The translations under genes and the position numbers were made by a program. The notes below the pieces were generated by a model, which saw nothing but the letters and a program-made list of their open reading frames with translations, had not been told where the DNA came from and ran no database searches. Below are positions 30,225 to 38,629 of a stretch of DNA of 64,000 nt, one piece after another. The stretch comes from Eoetvoesiella caeni (lineage in GTDB: Bacteria > Pseudomonadota > Gammaproteobacteria > Burkholderiales > Burkholderiaceae_B): positions 115,760-179,759 of the forward strand of contig NZ_QNRQ01000008.1 of assembly GCF_003315175.1 (NCBI RefSeq). Reading direction: 5' to 3'. Every line of letters starts with the position of its first letter. Within the stretch, counting starts at the first letter, position 1.

Positions 30225-31355
30225 TTGTCTTCTACGCAGTCCGCATCCGCGCCTCATTTATTGATTGTCATCCATTCGTTAAGCGGGGGCGGCGCCGAAC
30301 GCGTGGCTGTCGACTTGAGCGCCTACTGGGTCGAACGCGGCTATCGCGTCTCGATAGCCACGCAAACCGGCGCCGACGACGATGCCTATGCCTTGCATCC
30401 GTCGGTGCAACGCATTGTGCTCGGTACAGCCGCGCCCAGCCAGGGAAGGGCGTCGGCGCTGCTCGCCAACTTGCGCCGGGTCTGGAAGCTGCGGCGCCTT
30501 ATACGCAGGCAGCGCCCCGCCGTGGTGCTGGGCATGATGACGACCGCCTCGGTGCTGGCTATTGTGGCCGCGCGCGGCCTGGGTTGCCGGGTAATTGCCA
30601 CAGAACATACGCATCCGCCATCGCAGGAACTGCCGGACATGTGGTTGCGCCTGCGTCGCTGGGCTTACCCCCAGGCCAGCAGGGTGGTGGCGCTTACGTC
30701 CGGTACCGCGGCCTGGCTTGAAGAGCACGTGCCGGGCTCGGCGCTGTCTGTAATTCCCAATGCCGTGTGCTGGCCCTTGAAACAAGGCGAACCGGTGCTG
30801 CCTCCGCCAGAAAAGAACGGTCGCTTTCGCCTGTTGGCGGTGGGGCGTTTGCACCAGCACAAGGGTTTCGATCTACTTATTGAAGCCTTCCGCGGGATTG
30901 CCGAGTACTTTCCGGCCTGGGATCTTGTCATAATGGGCGAAGGCGAGGACCGCGAAAGCCTGCAGGCCCAGATCGACGACGCCGGCTTGTCGGAACGCAT
31001 AACGCTGGCTGGGCGCGTCGGCAATATTGGCGACTGGTACGAACAGTCCGACCTATACGTGCTTAGCTCGCGTGTCGAGGGGCTGTCCAATTCATTGCTG
31101 GAAGCCATGGCCAGCGGCCTGGCTTCGGTTGCCTACGATTGCGAAACCGGACCTCGTGAAATTATCCGCAACGGCATCGACGGCGTGCTGGTCAATCCGC
31201 CGGAAGACGTCGAGGCATTGGCGGCGCATCTGTCCGACCTGATGGCGCACGAAGCCAAGCGCGAGGCCTATGCCAAGCGCGCGGTGGACGTGCTGGATCG
31301 CTTTTCGACAGCCCGGGTCATGGCCTTGTGGCAGCAGGTGTTCGAAAGACGGTAA
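30225..31355 (+). CDS. Glycosyltransferase family 4 (GT-B fold)
   Basis: This 376-residue cytoplasmic transferase has N-terminal IHSLSGGGAERVAVDLS, a Rossmann-like linker, the C-terminal GRLHQHKGFDLLIEAF donor-site segment and the ExxxxxxxE motif in SRVEGLSNSLLEAMASG. These are hallmarks of retaining GT4 enzymes, and PglH/PglJ-like GalNAc transferases share this style. It begins with TTG at 30225, with ACGGG 7 bases ahead. It would add one sugar to the lipid-linked chain; donor and linkage are unknown. Confidence 0.86.
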   Translation: MSSTQSASAPHLLIVIHSLSGGGAERVAVDLSAYWVERGYRVSIATQTGADDDAYALHPSVQRIVLGTAAPSQGRASALLANLRRVWKLRRLIRRQRPAVVLGMMTTASVLAIVAARGLGCRVIATEHTHPPSQELPDMWLRLRRWAYPQASRVVALTSGTAAWLEEHVPGSALSVIPNAVCWPLKQGEPVLPPPEKNGRFRLLAVGRLHQHKGFDLLIEAFRGIAEYFPAWDLVIMGEGEDRESLQAQIDDAGLSERITLAGRVGNIGDWYEQSDLYVLSSRVEGLSNSLLEAMASGLASVAYDCETGPREIIRNGIDGVLVNPPEDVEALAAHLSDLMAHEAKREAYAKRAVDVLDRFSTARVMALWQQVFERR

Positions 31356-31418
31356 GCGGCTGTGCGGCATGTGCCGTGCAAGCATGCGTAATGGGAAAAC
31401 AAGAAAGGGCGTGAAGCT

Positions 31419-33347
31419 ATGTGTGGAATCGTAGGGGCGTGGGGCCCTTTGCCTGAACGTCAGTCCATCATTCGGCAATCATGCCGCAGCTTGCGGCATC
31501 GCGGTCCGGACAGCGATGGCTACTGGGAAGATGAATCGGCCGGGCTTGGGCTGGGGCATGTGCGCCTGGCCATACTTGATTTAAGCCCGGCCGGATATCA
31601 GCCCATGGTGTCGGCTTGCGGGCGTTATGTCCTGGTCCTGAATGGCGAAATCTACAACCACCTGGATCTGCGCGAACAATTGTTGGCCCAAGGCAAGGCG
31701 CCGGCCTGGCGCGGACACTCGGACACCGAGACCTTGCTGGCGGCGTTTGCCGCGTGGGGACCGCAGGCCGCACTGCAGGCCAGCGTCGGCATGTTCGCCG
31801 TTGCTTTGTGGGACCGCCAGGAACGAACCTTGTCATTGGCGCGCGACCGGCTTGGCGAGAAGCCGTTGTACGCGGGCTTTGCCGGCAAGGCGCTGGTGTT
31901 TGCGTCCGAACTTAAAGCGCTGACCAGGGTGCCCGGCTTCGACCACGAACTGGATCGGGGGGCGTTGGCTTTGCTGATGCGCCATAACTATATTCCGGCG
32001 CCCTATAGCGTTTACCAGTCGATGCGCAAGCTCTTGCCCGGAACTTGGCTGCAGGTGTCGGAAGCCGATCGCGACCAGCTGCGCTTGCCGCAGGCGCAGG
32101 TTTATTGGTCTGCATACGAAGAGGCAGCCAGGGGCCATGCCGATCGCCTGTCTTTTGCAACCGATGCGCAAGCCGTCGACGCCCTGGAAGCTGTGCTGTC
32201 CACGGCCGTCAAAGGGCAAATGATGTCCGATGTGCCGCTGGGCGCGTTCTTGTCGGGAGGCATTGATTCATCTATCGTGGTGGCGCTGATGCAGGCGCAC
32301 AACGAGCAGGCCGTCAATACCTTTTCGATAGGCTTTCACGAAAAGGCCTTCAACGAGGCCGAGCACGCCAAGGCGGTTGCCCAGCACTTGGGTACCCGGC
32401 ATACCGAGCTGTATGTCACGCCGGACGACGCCTTGGCCGTGGTTCCCGGCCTGGCGGACCTGTACGACGAACCCTTTGCCGACGCGTCGCAGATTCCCAC
32501 CGCGCTGGTCATGCGCATGGCGCGCCAACACGTCACTGTGGCGTTGTCGGGCGACGGTGGCGATGAATTGCTGGGCGGTTATTCGCGTTACTTCAGGGCG
32601 CAGGACTGGTGGAGCAAGCGCGAGGCGCTGCCTGCAGGCTTGCGCTTGCCGGTTGCGATGCTGGGCCGGGCCGCCGCGGGCTTGTTGCCGCAAGGCCACC
32701 GCAAGGACCAGTTCTCCCGGTTGGCACAAGCCGCGACAGCCGCGAATGCAAGCGAGTTTTATCGCCAGTTCGTTTCGTACTGGAAGGATCCGGCACAGCT
32801 AGTCGTGGGTGCGCAGGTTCCGCCCACCGTATTCGACCGCGAATCCAGGCTGCCTTTCTTTGAGAACATGATGCTGCTGGATGCGGTCAGCTATCTGCCC
32901 GACGACATCCTGGTCAAGGTTGACCGCGCGGCCATGGCGGTCAGTCTTGAAACTCGCGTCCCGCTCATCGACCACCGGGTATTTGAGTTTGCGCAACGCC
33001 TGCCTTTCAATTACAAGGTGCGTAATGGCCAGGGCAAGTGGCTGCTGCGCCAATTGCTGTACAGGCATGTGCCGCAGGAATTGGTGGATCGCCCCAAAAA
33101 GGGTTTTGGCGTGCCGTTGGCCGCCTGGCTGCGCGGCCCGCTTAAAGACTGGGCCGCTGCATTGCTGGACGAAAGCCGCTTGCGCAGCGAAGGGGTGTTT
33201 CATGCGGGGCCGGTGCTGCAGAAGTGGCGCGAGCATCAGTCCGGCCGGCGCGATTGGAGTCCGCATCTGTGGGGGGTATTGATGACTCAGGCTTGGCTTG
33301 ACCAAACGCGGTCGGCCCGTTCAGGGCTGGTGCCGGAGGATGCATGA
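31419..33347 (+). CDS. AsnB-like glutamine-dependent amidotransferase
   Basis: This 642-residue protein has an N-terminal Ntn glutaminase domain with nucleophile C2 (MCGIVGAWG, then RHRGPDSDGYW) and a C-terminal AMP-forming synthetase domain with the PP-loop SGGIDSS. It resembles asparagine synthetase. Inside O-antigen loci, AsnB-like proteins such as WbpS are proposed to amidate hexuronic acids to uronamides. Since the cluster makes a HexNAc uronic acid, that role is inferred here rather than asparagine synthesis. Both active sites look intact. The stop overlaps the next start (ATGA). Confidence 0.83.
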   Translation: MCGIVGAWGPLPERQSIIRQSCRSLRHRGPDSDGYWEDESAGLGLGHVRLAILDLSPAGYQPMVSACGRYVLVLNGEIYNHLDLREQLLAQGKAPAWRGHSDTETLLAAFAAWGPQAALQASVGMFAVALWDRQERTLSLARDRLGEKPLYAGFAGKALVFASELKALTRVPGFDHELDRGALALLMRHNYIPAPYSVYQSMRKLLPGTWLQVSEADRDQLRLPQAQVYWSAYEEAARGHADRLSFATDAQAVDALEAVLSTAVKGQMMSDVPLGAFLSGGIDSSIVVALMQAHNEQAVNTFSIGFHEKAFNEAEHAKAVAQHLGTRHTELYVTPDDALAVVPGLADLYDEPFADASQIPTALVMRMARQHVTVALSGDGGDELLGGYSRYFRAQDWWSKREALPAGLRLPVAMLGRAAAGLLPQGHRKDQFSRLAQAATAANASEFYRQFVSYWKDPAQLVVGAQVPPTVFDRESRLPFFENMMLLDAVSYLPDDILVKVDRAAMAVSLETRVPLIDHRVFEFAQRLPFNYKVRNGQGKWLLRQLLYRHVPQELVDRPKKGFGVPLAAWLRGPLKDWAAALLDESRLRSEGVFHAGPVLQKWREHQSGRRDWSPHLWGVLMTQAWLDQTRSARSGLVPEDA

Positions 33348-34492
33348 AAATAGTTTTCCTGGTCAGTTCGATGAATGCCGGCGGGGCCGAGCGCGTGGCG
33401 GCTACCTTGGCCAACGCCTGGGTGCAGCGCGGCGATTCGGTCACGCTGGTGGCAACGTTTCCGCATAAAGGCGTCTGTTTTTATCCTTTGTCCGAGCATG
33501 TGGACTTCGTCTGGCTGGCCGACAGGATGCAGGCCGCGCCCAATCGCGTCCTGGCGGGCGTGAATAAATTGCGCGCCTTGCGCCGCTTGGTCGACGAGGT
33601 CCAGCCGGACCTGGTGGTTTCGTTCCTGACCAATGTCAATGTGATGGCCTTGCTTGCCTTATGGGGAACGAAAGTGCCGGTGATTGTGTGCGAACGCACC
33701 AATCCGGCCGTCAGCGCCAGTTGCGGGCCTGTCCTGAAGCTGATGCGGCGCCTGACATACCCCAGGGCCAGCGTGGTCACTGTACAGGCCCCGGCCAGTG
33801 TCGCGGCATTCAAGAAAATGGTGCCGGGCATAAGGCGCCTGGAAGTCATTCCGAATCCTTTACCGCCGGCGCTGCTTGAAGCGCCCTTGGCGGTGCGCGT
33901 GCCGGACAAAAACGGCAGGCGCACCATCATGGCCATGGGACGCCTGGTTCCGGACAAGCAGTTCGATCTTCTGATCCGGGCTTTTACCGCGCTGGCGTCG
34001 CAGCATCCCGAATGGGACCTGACGATCTGGGGCGAAGGGCCTTTGCGTTCGATGCTGGAGCAGCAGGTCCACGCGGCCGGCCTGGAAGCACGAATAGCGT
34101 TGCCGGGCCGTACCGAGACCCCGTGGTCGGAGTTGGCCGGCGCAAACGCGTTTGCATTGACTTCGGCGGTCGAGGGGTTTCCGAATGTGCTGCTCGAGGC
34201 CATGGCCCTGGGCCTGCCTTGCATTGCTTTCGACTGCCCCAGCGGCCCGCGCGATATGACGCGCGACGGGGCGGACGCCTTGCTGATTCCCGCCGGCGAC
34301 GAAACAGCGCTGTCGGCCGGCCTTGGCCGCTTGCTTGGCGATGCGGATCTGCGCAGCGACCTGGCGCAGCGGGCGGCGAAATCCACGCGCGAACGATATG
34401 CCCTGCCGGTGGTGCTGGCAGGCTGGGATGCGCTGATGGTCAAGGCCGGTGCGCATCCCGATGCGTTGGTTCAAACCCGAAGCCCGTTATAG
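33344..34492 (+). CDS. Glycosyltransferase family 4
   Basis: This 382-residue GT-B transferase has the same plan as the previous GT4: FLVSSMNAGGAERVAATLAN at the N terminus, GRLVPDKQFDLLIRAF in the donor domain and EGFPNVLLEAMALG as the ExxxxxxxE motif. It is translationally coupled to the AsnB-like gene by a 4-base ATGA overlap, which ties amidation and this transfer step together. The donor sugar is unknown. Confidence 0.87.
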   Translation: MKIVFLVSSMNAGGAERVAATLANAWVQRGDSVTLVATFPHKGVCFYPLSEHVDFVWLADRMQAAPNRVLAGVNKLRALRRLVDEVQPDLVVSFLTNVNVMALLALWGTKVPVIVCERTNPAVSASCGPVLKLMRRLTYPRASVVTVQAPASVAAFKKMVPGIRRLEVIPNPLPPALLEAPLAVRVPDKNGRRTIMAMGRLVPDKQFDLLIRAFTALASQHPEWDLTIWGEGPLRSMLEQQVHAAGLEARIALPGRTETPWSELAGANAFALTSAVEGFPNVLLEAMALGLPCIAFDCPSGPRDMTRDGADALLIPAGDETALSAGLGRLLGDADLRSDLAQRAAKSTRERYALPVVLAGWDALMVKAGAHPDALVQTRSPL

Positions 34493-34504
34493 CCCTATGA
34501 CCTT

Positions 34505-36871
34505 ATGACCGACACACATACCCTGCATATCGTGCACGTGATTTCCGGGCTGGGCCAGGGCGGAGCCGAAACCGTGCTGCATCGATTGATTGCCGCCGAT
34601 GGGCAACGGCATCGCCATACGGTAATTTCCATGACCGGGGAAGGCGTGTTCGGCGCGCGCCTGCGTGCGGCCGGCGCAGTCGTGAACACGCTGGACATGC
34701 CGGCCGGCCGTTTGTCGCTGGGCGGCCTGTGGCGCTTGCACCGGTTGCTGCGCACGCTTGCGCCCGACGTTGTGCAAACCTGGATGTACCACGCCGACCT
34801 GATAGGCGGAATCATGGCGCGCCTGGCCGGGATCCGGGCGGTATCGTGGGGCATACGCAATTCAGGCGCCAGCCTGGAAAAAAGCAGCCGGGTGGCGCGC
34901 GCGGTGGCCTGGACCTGCGCAAGGCTGTCGGGCGTGGTGCCGGCGGTGGTGGTGGCGTGCGCCGCCGATGCGGCCAAACGCCATCGCGACTGGGGCTACC
35001 GCGCCGACCGTATGCAAGTTATTCCCAATGGCTACGATTTATCGCGCTGGAAGCCCGATGCCGGCGCGCGTGCGCGCTTGCGCGAACAGTGGGGCATAGG
35101 AGCTGCCGCGCCAGTCATAGGCAGCATAGCGCGCTGGAATCCGCTCAAAGACCACGCCAATCTTATTGAAGCCTTCGCGCGTTGCGCTGCCGTGCGCCCG
35201 GACATGCGCTGTGTGCTGGTCGGCCTGGACATGGATGCGGGCAACGCCGAACTTGGCGCACTGCTGGACCGCTGGAACGTGCGGGGCAAGGTTGTCTTGC
35301 TGGGCATGCGCGAAGACGTGCCCGATGTAATGAACGCCCTGGATATACACGTGCTTTCCAGCTGCGCAGAAGGATTTCCGAATGTGGTGGCCGAGGCCGT
35401 GGCGACCGAGGTTGCCTGCGTGGTGACCGATGTGGGCGACGCGGCGCTGATAGTGGGCGATGACGGCTGGGTCGCCCCGCCGCGGAACGCGCTTGCCCTG
35501 GCCGGCGCCATCGAGCAGGCGCTGGAAGAGTTGGGCACGCCCCAGATGCAGCTGCGCCGCCGGCAAGGCCGCGAGCGCGTAGGCCGCTTGTACGGCTTGC
35601 AAGCCATGGTGGATGCCTACGATGCGGTGTGGCAGGGCCTGGCGCGCAAGTTCCCGCGGCGCACGGGCGCTGCAAGGCCGGCAGCCGCGCAAGCTGCCCA
35701 AACAGCAATACCGCCCGAAGCCGCAGACGCGGCACCGAAGATCCTGTTGTTCACGGTGAACAACCCGGCGTTTTTTTTATCGCATCGCCTGCCCATTGCC
35801 TTGGGCGCGGCCAGGTCGGGCTATGAAGTGCATGTGGCAACCATGGACGGTGCCGCTGTTCGTACCATACAGCAGCATGGGTTTGTGCATCATGTCATTC
35901 CCATGTCGCGCAGCGGCAAGAATCCTTTGCGCGAGCTGCTCAGCATCTATGCCTTGTGGCGCCTGTATCGCCGCTTGCGCCCCGATATTGTTCATGCGGT
36001 AACGATCAAGCCTGTGCTGTACGGCGGCATTGCCGCCCGGCTTGCAGGGGTGCCGGCTTATGTGGCGGCCATTTCAGGCCTGGGCTTTATATTTACACGG
36101 CAGCAGTCGCGGTTCGACTTTCTGTTGTGGGCGACGATGACGCTTTATCGCTTTGCGCTGGGGCATTCGAATAGCCGTGTGATCTTTCAAAACGAGAACG
36201 ACCGGGACTTGTTGGCCCGGGCCGGTGCGCTGAAATCCGGCCAGGCGGTAATGATACGGGGCTCGGGGGTAGACCTTGAACGTTTCAATGTGCAGGCGGA
36301 ACCGGATGGTGCGCCGGTTGCCGTCATGGCCGCGAGGCTATTGAAGGACAAGGGCGTACGCGAATTTGTGGCGGCGGCCAGAATATCGGTGGGGCATAGC
36401 AGCGGCTTGCGCTGGATGCTGGCGGGCAGCCCGGATCCGGGCAATCCGGCCAGCGTCAGCCAAGAGGATGTTGAAATTTGGAAACGGGAAGGCTTTGTCG
36501 AATGCCTGGGCGAACAGGCCGACATTGCCGCTTTGTATCGGCGCTCGCATATTGTTGTGTTGCCTTCGTATCGCGAAGGCCTGCCCAAGTCCCTGGTCGA
36601 GGCGGCGGCCTGCGGGCGCGCGGTGGTTACCACCGACGTGCCGGGATGCCGCGATGCGATCGAGCCTGGCGTTACCGGTTTGCTGGTGCCGGTGCATGAC
36701 GCCGCGGCCTTGGCCGCGGCGGTTCAGCGGCTGGCGGACGATGCCGTGCTGCGCCGGGCCATGGGTTCGGCCGGCCGGAACCTGGCCGAGCGCGAGTTCG
36801 ACATTCGCCTTATTGTGGGCCGGCACCTGGAAATTTACGGGGCTTTGTCTGCTGGCGGCCGCAAAACTTAA
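34505..36871 (+). CDS. Double-domain glycosyltransferase: two GT4 units in one chain
   Basis: This 788-residue protein contains two complete GT4 enzymes. Unit 1 (~1-385) shows IVHVISGLGQGGAETVLHRL, GSIARWNPLKDHANLIEAF and the motif EGFPNVVAEAVATE. Unit 2 (~418-788) shows LFTVNNPAFFLSHRLPIALG, VAAISGLGFIF, AARLLKDKGVREFV and EGLPKSLVEAAACG. An Ala/Pro-rich linker (~390-416) joins them. Either unit alone is normal length for a GT4 (about 370), so this is a gene fusion, not a repeat expansion. It can add two sugars in succession. Unit 2 resembles PglA/WbpY-like enzymes. The start is ATG 34505, 12 bases after the previous gene. Confidence 0.86.
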   Translation: MTDTHTLHIVHVISGLGQGGAETVLHRLIAADGQRHRHTVISMTGEGVFGARLRAAGAVVNTLDMPAGRLSLGGLWRLHRLLRTLAPDVVQTWMYHADLIGGIMARLAGIRAVSWGIRNSGASLEKSSRVARAVAWTCARLSGVVPAVVVACAADAAKRHRDWGYRADRMQVIPNGYDLSRWKPDAGARARLREQWGIGAAAPVIGSIARWNPLKDHANLIEAFARCAAVRPDMRCVLVGLDMDAGNAELGALLDRWNVRGKVVLLGMREDVPDVMNALDIHVLSSCAEGFPNVVAEAVATEVACVVTDVGDAALIVGDDGWVAPPRNALALAGAIEQALEELGTPQMQLRRRQGRERVGRLYGLQAMVDAYDAVWQGLARKFPRRTGAARPAAAQAAQTAIPPEAADAAPKILLFTVNNPAFFLSHRLPIALGAARSGYEVHVATMDGAAVRTIQQHGFVHHVIPMSRSGKNPLRELLSIYALWRLYRRLRPDIVHAVTIKPVLYGGIAARLAGVPAYVAAISGLGFIFTRQQSRFDFLLWATMTLYRFALGHSNSRVIFQNENDRDLLARAGALKSGQAVMIRGSGVDLERFNVQAEPDGAPVAVMAARLLKDKGVREFVAAARISVGHSSGLRWMLAGSPDPGNPASVSQEDVEIWKREGFVECLGEQADIAALYRRSHIVVLPSYREGLPKSLVEAAACGRAVVTTDVPGCRDAIEPGVTGLLVPVHDAAALAAAVQRLADDAVLRRAMGSAGRNLAEREFDIRLIVGRHLEIYGALSAGGRKT

Positions 36872-36946
36872 CGCGGCATCGTTGTCAGGAGCTTTGGCTT
36901 GTCGCCTGTAGCTTTTGGAGGGACTTTTTACCGCAGGGCCGCCCAT

Positions 36947-38338
36947 TTAAAACGGCAGGAAGGCCTGCGGCGCCAGCGCTTGCAGGGCCAGGCGAAACTC
37001 CGCCTGTATGCGTTCCAGGGCTTGCTGGCTGTCGCCTTCAAAGCGCAGCACAACCACAGGCGTTGTGTTGGATGCGCGCGCCAGGCCAAAGCCGTCGCTA
37101 TATTCGGCCCGTACGCCGTCGATGGTGATCAGCTGCTGGGCCTGGGGAAACTTGCCTTCGCTTTGCAGGCGCGCAATAAGCGCATGCGGTTCGCCTTCCT
37201 GCATTTCAAGCTTGAGCTCGGGCGTGGAGATTCCTTGCGGCAAGGCTTCAAGCACGGCCGAGGGATCGGCGCTGCGCGAGACGATTTCAAGCAGGCGCGC
37301 ACCGGTGTACAGGCCGTCGTCAAAGCCATACCAGCGCTCGTTGAAGAAGGTATGGCCGCTCATTTCGCCGGCCAGGGGCGCGCCGGTTTCGGCCAGCTTG
37401 GCCTTGATCATGGAATGCCCTGTTTGCCACATCAGCGGTTTGCCGCCGGCCTTGGATACGGCGTGGGCGACATGGCGGCTGCACTTCACATCGAAAATAA
37501 TGGTCGCGCCGGGGACCCGCTGCAATACGTCTTGCGCATAAAGAATAAGCTGGCGGTCCGGCCAGATGATTTCGCCCGACTTGGTGACCACGCCCAGCCG
37601 GTCGGCATCGCCATCGAATGCCAGGCCAAGGTCGCAGTCGCTGTTCTTGACGTGGCGAATAAGCTCTTGCAGGTTGTCCGGGTCGGCCGGGTCGGGATGA
37701 TGATTGGGGAATTGGCCGTCGACCTCGCAAAACAGCTCGGCGACTTCGCAGCCCAGGGCTTTGAACAACTGCGGCGCCACCGCTCCGCCCACGCCATTGC
37801 CGCAGTCGATGGCAACTTTAAGGGGCCTGGCCAGCTTGACGTCGGACACAATGCGCTGGATGTAATCATCGACAAGATTCAGTTTCGTGCGCTTGCCGGG
37901 GACGATGCCGGCGGGCTCGGCCACGGTGCGCATAATCTCTTTCAAGGCCTGTACGCCTGCGCCGTGCAGGGTTTTGCCGGCCATCATCATCTTGAAGCCG
38001 TTGTACTGGGGGGGATTGTGGCTGCCGGTAATGGCAACGCCCGAGCCCGTTTGCCTGGTGTGGGCGGCAAAGTACACCAATGGCGTCGGCACCATGCCGA
38101 CGTCGATGGTGTCGATGCCGCCGGCCATAATGCCTTCTTGCAGCGCTTGTGCCAGCACCGGGCTGCTTAGGCGCCCGTCGTAGCCCACGACCAGCGCGCC
38201 CACGCCTTGCGCGCGTGCGCTGTGCGCTAGGGCCAGGCCGAGCTTGCGGGCGAATTCAGGGTTGAGCTGATCGGGCACAGTGCCGCGTATGTCGTAAGCC
38301 TTGAAGACGGCATCGGGTAGCGGGGAGGGCGATGTCAC
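36947..38338 (-). CDS. algC: Phosphomannomutase/phosphoglucomutase (AlgC type)
   Basis: This 463-residue cytoplasmic phosphohexomutase, the same length as P. aeruginosa AlgC, interconverts hexose-6- and hexose-1-phosphates for LPS and polysaccharide precursors. Seen: the phosphoserine S106 in TGSHNPPQYNG, the metal loop DGDADRLG, the sugar-binding GEMSGHTFF and the C-terminal phosphate-binding RASNTTPVVVLRFEG. The start is GTG 38338, with AAGGA about 10 bases upstream. It is convergent with the glycan cluster and functionally linked to it. Confidence 0.94.
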   Translation of the reverse strand: MTSPSPLPDAVFKAYDIRGTVPDQLNPEFARKLGLALAHSARAQGVGALVVGYDGRLSSPVLAQALQEGIMAGGIDTIDVGMVPTPLVYFAAHTRQTGSGVAITGSHNPPQYNGFKMMMAGKTLHGAGVQALKEIMRTVAEPAGIVPGKRTKLNLVDDYIQRIVSDVKLARPLKVAIDCGNGVGGAVAPQLFKALGCEVAELFCEVDGQFPNHHPDPADPDNLQELIRHVKNSDCDLGLAFDGDADRLGVVTKSGEIIWPDRQLILYAQDVLQRVPGATIIFDVKCSRHVAHAVSKAGGKPLMWQTGHSMIKAKLAETGAPLAGEMSGHTFFNERWYGFDDGLYTGARLLEIVSRSADPSAVLEALPQGISTPELKLEMQEGEPHALIARLQSEGKFPQAQQLITIDGVRAEYSDGFGLARASNTTPVVVLRFEGDSQQALERIQAEFRLALQALAPQAFLPF

Positions 38339-38414
38339 GGTGTTGTATCCTTCAGATGATGGGGCTGGTGTGCCGCTGGCTGGATTATGGCATAGCGGCA
38401 TCGAGCCAGCGGCC

Positions 38415-38445
38415 CGGCTTTTCGTGCAGAGCCCGAAAGCCGGAC
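38415..38445. repeat. 31-base hairpin repeat, copy 1
   Basis: This element is identical over 31 bases to 38502-38532. It is itself a near-palindrome: CGGCTTTTCG on the left pairs with CGAAAGCCG on the right around GTGCAGAGCC, with one extra T. It lies between the divergent algC and FAD-oxidase genes. Confidence 0.85.
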
Positions 38446-38501
38446 CGTCGAATAGACGGGCGAGGCCGCTAGCCGGGCCCCATAAGATGGTATTTGGCAG
38501 A

Positions 38502-38532
38502 CGGCTTTTCGTGCAGAGCCCGAAAGCCGGAC
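38502..38532. repeat. 31-base hairpin repeat, copy 2
   Basis: This is the second identical copy, starting 87 bases after the start of copy 1 in the same direction. It is followed by an A-rich tract (ACTAAAATAAA). The pair could be a dispersed REP-like element or regulatory hairpins; I saw no third copy in the window. Confidence 0.85.
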
Positions 38533-38629
38533 TAAAATAAAGAGCCTTCGCGGCCGGGACGGCTGCGGATGGCGGGGAAGCTCGCGGCTTTTGGGCCGGA
38601 GCCGTTCATGGCGTTGGAAAGGTATTGCA

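Noticed and set aside
38415..38532. Possible CRISPR array
   Set aside because: Only two repeats, a single 56-base gap, palindromic units and no cas genes nearby.
38301..38540. 79-codon plus frame containing a repeated RLFVQSPKAG
   Set aside because: The peptide repeat merely reflects the two 31-base DNA repeats; no ribosome site or family.
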